The position numbers were made by a program, and so were the translations under genes. The notes under the pieces are model-generated. The model saw only the letters and a list, made by a program, of their open reading frames with translations, was not told the origin of the DNA and ran no database searches. From Weeksellaceae bacterium (lineage in GTDB: Bacteria; Bacteroidota; Bacteroidia; Flavobacteriales; Weeksellaceae), in NCBI GenBank assembly GCA_022013695.1, contig JAKLPS010000008.1, forward strand, positions 62,001 to 126,000: a stretch of 64,000 bases of DNA, given 5' to 3'. Positions 60,297 to 64,000 of this stretch are shown one piece after another. Position 1 is the first letter of the stretch; each line of letters opens with the position of its first letter.

Positions 60297-61832
60297 TTAA
60301 TACGAAACCCATCCCAAAGGATCGACCGGATTGGTACCATTCCAAATTTGGAAGTCCAGTGTGATAGACTCATCAAAATCACTGCCAACTTCTCCAATGA
60401 GAGTCCCCGCAGATACCTGCTGATTGGCTCTTACCAATGTATTGGCAAGATTGGAGTAAACCGTAAAATAGGAGCCGTGTTTTACCACAACAGTCCTGCT
60501 GCCATTGATTACTTGGATGGAAGAGACCACACCTGGGAAGACGCATCTTGCTTTGGTTCCTGGCGCCACGGCAATTTTGATCCCAATATTATCTTCCATA
60601 ATATTTTTGAAAACCGGGTGCGGCCATTTTCCAAAGCGGTGCGTTACGCTTCCTTTTTCTACCGGGAAGCCGATTCGTCCCCTGTTGTCGGCAAAATTAC
60701 TACCTACGGTAGAGCCTACGCCATAGCTTTTCATGACTTTTTTCTCGGCCGCCTCTTTGGCATCGTCATTTTTCTTGTTGGCTGCCGCTTCATTGGCTTT
60801 TGCAGCGGCTAATTTGTCGTTGGCGGCTTTGGATCTTTCTGCGGCTTCTTTTGTTGCCCGCTCTGCGGCTTCTTTTTTCTCGATTGCTTTGTTTGTTTCG
60901 GAAAGTTTCCTTTCGTCTTCGGCCTTCCTGAGTGCGAGATCGGATGCTTTCTTGGCTTCGTTTTCAGCTTTTTTTCTTTCGGCTTCTGCTGCGGCAATTT
61001 TTGCTCTGTTTTCTGCTTCTATTCTGTCTTTTTCCTTTTTTGCCGCTATCTCGGCTAGTCTTTTTCTTTCCGCTTCCGCCTTTCGTTCTGCTTCTTCCCT
61101 AGCTTTCGCAATTCTTATCTCTTCTGCAATGATGTTCCTGATCTGTCTTTCGAGTTCTTTGGATTGGGTTTGCTTTTGGCGCAATTCTGCGGTCAACTTT
61201 ACTTCATTCTTTTTGAACTCGTCCAGCAGTTTTTGTTTTTCTATTCGTTCCGTTTCGATGGTGGCAAGATCTTTCTTCTGATTGAGGAGCAGATTATCTT
61301 TTTCGGTTACATATTTTTCCTTAAGCGCAATATTTTTCTTGATTTCGTTGGCTTTAGCAGAAATTTCCGTTGCTTTTTTGTTTTGATATTCCGAATATCG
61401 TTTCAAATATTCTATTCTGTTGAGCGCCTCGCCTAGATTTTTGGAAGACAGGATGAAGGTGACTTTGTTCTGGACGCCTTTCGTCTTGTAAGCTTTTACG
61501 AGTATCGCAGCGTAATTTTTTCTGAGAACGGCCAGCTCGCGGTTATTTTTATTGATTTCCAATTGGCTTTTGTAGATATCGTCTTCTATAAACCTTTTCT
61601 CTTTCTGGGTGTTATTATAAACTTTTTCTCTAAGATTAAGCTTTTGATTGACAGCATTGAGGTAGGCAATAGAAAGTTTTGATTCCTGTTTGGTGTGGTT
61701 CAAAGTGGCATTGAGAGAGGAAATCTGCTTTTTCAGGTCGGCGTTCTGCTTTTGTAGAACTTCTTTATCTTTTTGCCCAAATGCGAGTCCGAAAAGGATT
61801 ATACCTATGAAAAAACTTAATTTCTTAATCAT
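60297..61832 (-). CDS. EnvC-like murein hydrolase activator (degenerate M23 domain)
   Basis: 511 aa, exported (signal peptide 1-19). Residues about 20-250 form a long coiled coil, 250-370 a strongly Lys/Ala/Glu-rich helix, and 385-511 a LytM/M23 fold. All four expected zinc ligands appear replaced: NIGIKI (Asn415, Lys419 in place of His, Asp), VYSNL (Asn461 for His) and LDFQIW (Asp493 for His). So it is likely an activator of amidases, like EnvC, rather than an enzyme. Its first four nucleotides overlap the DUF4292 gene. Confidence 0.93.
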   Translation of the reverse strand: MIKKLSFFIGIILFGLAFGQKDKEVLQKQNADLKKQISSLNATLNHTKQESKLSIAYLNAVNQKLNLREKVYNNTQKEKRFIEDDIYKSQLEINKNNRELAVLRKNYAAILVKAYKTKGVQNKVTFILSSKNLGEALNRIEYLKRYSEYQNKKATEISAKANEIKKNIALKEKYVTEKDNLLLNQKKDLATIETERIEKQKLLDEFKKNEVKLTAELRQKQTQSKELERQIRNIIAEEIRIAKAREEAERKAEAERKRLAEIAAKKEKDRIEAENRAKIAAAEAERKKAENEAKKASDLALRKAEDERKLSETNKAIEKKEAAERATKEAAERSKAANDKLAAAKANEAAANKKNDDAKEAAEKKVMKSYGVGSTVGSNFADNRGRIGFPVEKGSVTHRFGKWPHPVFKNIMEDNIGIKIAVAPGTKARCVFPGVVSSIQVINGSRTVVVKHGSYFTVYSNLANTLVRANQQVSAGTLIGEVGSDFDESITLDFQIWNGTNPVDPLGWVSY

Positions 61833-62626
61833 TTAATCTCTGTCTTTTTGTAATTGGCAGGAACGGAATAAGTAGTTTCCATCCGGGAAAAGTCAAATTT
61901 CGTATTTTCAATTAATATTTCGTCGGTTTTGCTCCCTTTTATAATTATTTTAACATTTTTTGGAAAGCTTTCGTTATTCAGGATTTCTCTGTTGGAATAA
62001 GTAATTTCAAGCTGCTCATTATTGATCGGATTCGAGATCAGCACGTGATTTAGATTAGCTTCTAGATCATAGTCCAATGATATTTTGTACTCAATCGTTT
62101 TGCCATTTTGCGCCATTTTCTGATTTTCTTTTGAAGCCAAATTGAAGCCAGAGCTGTTTTGATTTACATTAAAATCATTTTCAGAAACGGGAATAAAGGT
62201 TTTCCCCACCAACAGATTTTGCAAAGCCTTGTAATCAATGAAATTCACATTCAAAAGTTTGTTGAGATAGCCGAAGTCCGAATCGATGTAGGTTTTATCA
62301 AATTTATAATAGCCTTTGATGCCTTCTGGAGTTGCAATGCCTCTTGCAGCCTGCAGGATGACGGCCGTGAGATTCATCCAAACTTTTTGCCCATTTTCGA
62401 TGTAGATGACGGCATCTAATGTGGGTATGAATGATCCTGTTTTCGCATCGATTTCACTGTTTATTTTTACTGCATCGAAAGTAGATTGTTTCCCAATGGC
62501 TGAGAATAAATTAGCATTGTTGGAAATAGGTTTTGTAGTGCTGATGGGCGTCGAAGCCTGATTTTTCTGTACTTTGCAAGCGATGACGATTATAGCACAA
62601 ACGATGATTAAAATATACTTTTGCAT
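61829..62626 (-). CDS. DUF4292 lipoprotein
   Basis: 265 aa. Signal peptide with lipobox VIAC (Cys17). The C-terminal three quarters is the beta-rich DUF4292 domain, whose antiparallel layout suggests a LolB/LolA-like half-barrel (my inference). It overlaps the EnvC-like gene by 4 nt, so expression is coupled; a TATTTTTG element at 62667-62660 lies 33 nt upstream. Confidence 0.88.
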   Translation of the reverse strand: MQKYILIIVCAIIVIACKVQKNQASTPISTTKPISNNANLFSAIGKQSTFDAVKINSEIDAKTGSFIPTLDAVIYIENGQKVWMNLTAVILQAARGIATPEGIKGYYKFDKTYIDSDFGYLNKLLNVNFIDYKALQNLLVGKTFIPVSENDFNVNQNSSGFNLASKENQKMAQNGKTIEYKISLDYDLEANLNHVLISNPINNEQLEITYSNREILNNESFPKNVKIIIKGSKTDEILIENTKFDFSRMETTYSVPANYKKTEIK

Positions 62627-62659
62627 AATTTTTTTGGATGGAACTTACAATATTAACGC

Positions 62660-62667
62660 CAAAAATA
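62660..62667 (-). promoter_or_regulatory. -7 element of the DUF4292-envC unit
   Basis: TATTTTTG on the minus strand, 33 nt before the ATG. Confidence 0.5.
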
Positions 62668-62691
62668 AACTTATATTTCTGGATTTACCCT

Positions 62692-62730
62692 AAAAAAAAC
62701 TTTGTCAAAGTTCAGAACCTCGACAAAGTT
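62692..62730 (-). terminator. Terminator of the sugar nucleotidyltransferase gene
   Basis: AACTTTGTC...GACAAAGTT hairpin; T8 on the minus strand. It separates the gene from the DUF4292 unit. Confidence 0.88.
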
Positions 62731-62752
62731 GCTATTTTTTGTTTTTATTAAT

Positions 62753-63772
62753 TTAATCTTTCGAAAGGAAATCCAAAACGGAATAATCGCCCAAAGATAT
62801 TTCGCGCGCCACTCCAAAATATTTTGCAGAGTTTCCGATCATCGAGTTGCTTAGATTTCCGTGATCGATGATTGTATTTTCCTGGATCAGAGAATTATCG
62901 ATATTAGAATTGATCACCACTGTATTGTTTCCGAGAGACACGTTGGGACCGATCTTGGAATTTAAAATTTTCACATTTTCCCCAATGAAACACGGCGGGA
63001 TGATCATACAATTTTCTATCTGGGCAGATTCTGGAAACTTGGCCATATTGTCCTTTTCGTACTGCAAAATCTTGCTGTTGGTCTCTACTGTTGCGTTTTT
63101 GTTGCCGCAGTCCATCCAGTCATCCACTTTTCCAAGAGAGAATTTGGCACCTTTGGCTCTCAGGTTTTCCAAAGCCGTCGTTAGCTGATATTCTCCGCCC
63201 TCGGTGATGTGATTTTCCATAATATAGTCTATTTCCGTCATCAGTTTCTCAGCAGAATTGAAGTAATAGATGCCGATAATGGCAAGATCGGAAACAAATT
63301 CCCTTGGTTTTTCTACAAAATCTGTGATGAAACCATAATCATCCAATTTCACCACACCAAATGCTGACGGATCTTCCACTTTTTTTACCCAGATCACGCC
63401 GTCCGCATTGGTATCCAAGTGGAAATCGGCACGGAAAAGCGTGTCTGCAAAGGCGATGATCACTGGCCCTGTCATACTTTTTCTTGCACAATTGATGGCG
63501 TGCGCGGTTCCCAAAGGCTCCGTTTGCGTGTAGATGCTTGCTTTGGCGCCCAGATTTTCTGCTACTTTTACGAGAGAGGCCTCCACATCTGGCCCGAAGT
63601 CTCCGATGATGAAGGCAATCTCTTCTATCGGCTCATTGGCGACCTTCGCTATATCTTCTACCAATCTCTGCACAATTGGCTTTCCGCCGATGGGGATCAA
63701 TGGTTTTGGTACTGTCAAAGTATGGGGTCTCAGTCTGGATCCACGGCCAGCCATTGGAACAATTATTTTCAT
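62753..63772 (-). CDS. Sugar-phosphate nucleotidyltransferase with left-handed beta-helix tail
   Basis: 339 aa. Signature MAGRGSRLRPHTLTVPKPLIPIGGKP at the N-terminus, then FADTLFRADF (metal Asp) and GEYQLTTALENL. The C-terminal part (about 250-320) has hexapeptide-like repeats (NSKIGPNVSLGNNTVVINSN, IDNSLIQENTIID). It is of the RmlA/GlmU/mannose-1-phosphate guanylyltransferase superfamily; the exact sugar and nucleotide cannot be told. It probably serves envelope polysaccharide or LPS. Confidence 0.9.
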   Translation of the reverse strand: MKIIVPMAGRGSRLRPHTLTVPKPLIPIGGKPIVQRLVEDIAKVANEPIEEIAFIIGDFGPDVEASLVKVAENLGAKASIYTQTEPLGTAHAINCARKSMTGPVIIAFADTLFRADFHLDTNADGVIWVKKVEDPSAFGVVKLDDYGFITDFVEKPREFVSDLAIIGIYYFNSAEKLMTEIDYIMENHITEGGEYQLTTALENLRAKGAKFSLGKVDDWMDCGNKNATVETNSKILQYEKDNMAKFPESAQIENCMIIPPCFIGENVKILNSKIGPNVSLGNNTVVINSNIDNSLIQENTIIDHGNLSNSMIGNSAKYFGVAREISLGDYSVLDFLSKD

Positions 63773-63818
63773 AAAAAATTTTGTTGTTAATGTATTGATT
63801 ATTAATCAATTAATAGAT

Positions 63819-64000
63819 TTATTTTAATCCCAGTTTATTTAAAATCTTTTGCGGAATTAGCTTCTCTGACTTCAACAAAATGGTTGCCAAAAATAGAAAT
63901 ATAAGATTGCCCAGCCAAATGTTTTCTCTTAAATATTGGTACGACGCCAGAGAAAAAAGCATCGTTATAAGAATGGTAATAGAATTTTTGTAGACGTTGT
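63819..64000 (-). CDS. Membrane protein, C-terminal end only
   Basis: 60 codons up to the TAA at 63819-63821; the N-terminus lies beyond the window. Two hydrophobic helices (SITILITMLFSLASYQYLRE, NIWLGNLIFLFLATILL) and a basic tail KSEKLIPQKILNKLGLK. Upstream of and parallel to the nucleotidyltransferase. Family not recognised. Confidence 0.6.
   Translation of the reverse strand, partial: NVYKNSITILITMLFSLASYQYLRENIWLGNLIFLFLATILLKSEKLIPQKILNKLGLK

Noticed and set aside
60733-61281. 182-residue Ala/Ser/Phe-rich frame opposite the EnvC-like gene
   Set aside because: Antisense of a Lys/Ala/Glu coiled coil; a compositional artefact.

Overview
The window is ordinary chromosomal DNA of a Flavobacteriia member, most likely the Chryseobacterium/Epilithonimonas group (Weeksellaceae). 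The base composition is AT-rich. Promoters match the Bacteroidota primary sigma consensus (TTTG, about 19 bp, TAnnTTTG), and Shine-Dalgarno sequences are largely absent. Lineage markers include a PorX response regulator, a PorV/PorQ-type barrel, a GLPGLI protein, BshA, a B-type succinate dehydrogenase, RpoN, and DUF2851, DUF2130, DUF4254 and DUF4292 proteins. I saw no rRNA, tRNA, CRISPR array, transposase, integrase or phage block. Both ends cut through genes.

Layout. 1-8.8 kb: two POT peptide transporters around a GNAT gene, a secreted DPP IV peptidase, TrhO and 5-formyl-THF cyclo-ligase. 8.8-11.4 kb: an unusual island with two near-duplicate small lipoproteins around a membrane-anchored putative regulator and a third lipoprotein. 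11.4-19 kb: TrmH-type methyltransferase, LptB, cobalamin adenosyltransferase, thiamine pyrophosphokinase, arginine decarboxylase, a nitroreductase/HxlR pair with a visible operator, and an acyl-CoA carboxylase beta subunit. 19-29 kb: DMT transporter, PorV2-like barrel, 1-Cys peroxiredoxin, GH3 enzyme, BshA, DUF2851, PspC and GLPGLI. 29-33.2 kb: the sdh operon with a secreted DUF2846-like gene between sdhA and sdhB. 33.3-34.3 kb: a small accessory patch of a hypothetical gene and two tiny ORFs. 34.4-46.6 kb: rpoN, a toxin-antitoxin pair with a frameshifted toxin, asnS, rimM/rpsP, nitroreductase, GreA-like factor, trmD, ndh, a B12-riboswitch-controlled BtuB receptor and mutY. 46.6-64 kb: HU, a 29-residue basic protein, RNase G, PorX, exonuclease III, a TRIC channel, uvrC, DUF2130, panD/flippase, a second HU, ribA, TatA, an EnvC-like protein, a DUF4292 lipoprotein and a sugar nucleotidyltransferase.

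How the genes connect. PorX and the PorV-type barrel belong to type IX secretion. Sdh and Ndh both feed the quinone pool. The BtuB receptor and the PduO-type adenosyltransferase serve B12 acquisition and activation. Peroxiredoxin, BshA (bacillithiol) and the HxlR/nitroreductase pair serve redox homeostasis.

The most interesting signals are these: the lipoprotein/regulator island with a shared palindromic upstream module; a set of genes whose -7 element lies exactly 4-5 nt before the start codon, implying leaderless mRNAs; poly-A frameshifts in two small genes; a three-copy dispersed intergenic repeat; and a structured asnS leader. All assignments come from reading the sequence. No database search was run.
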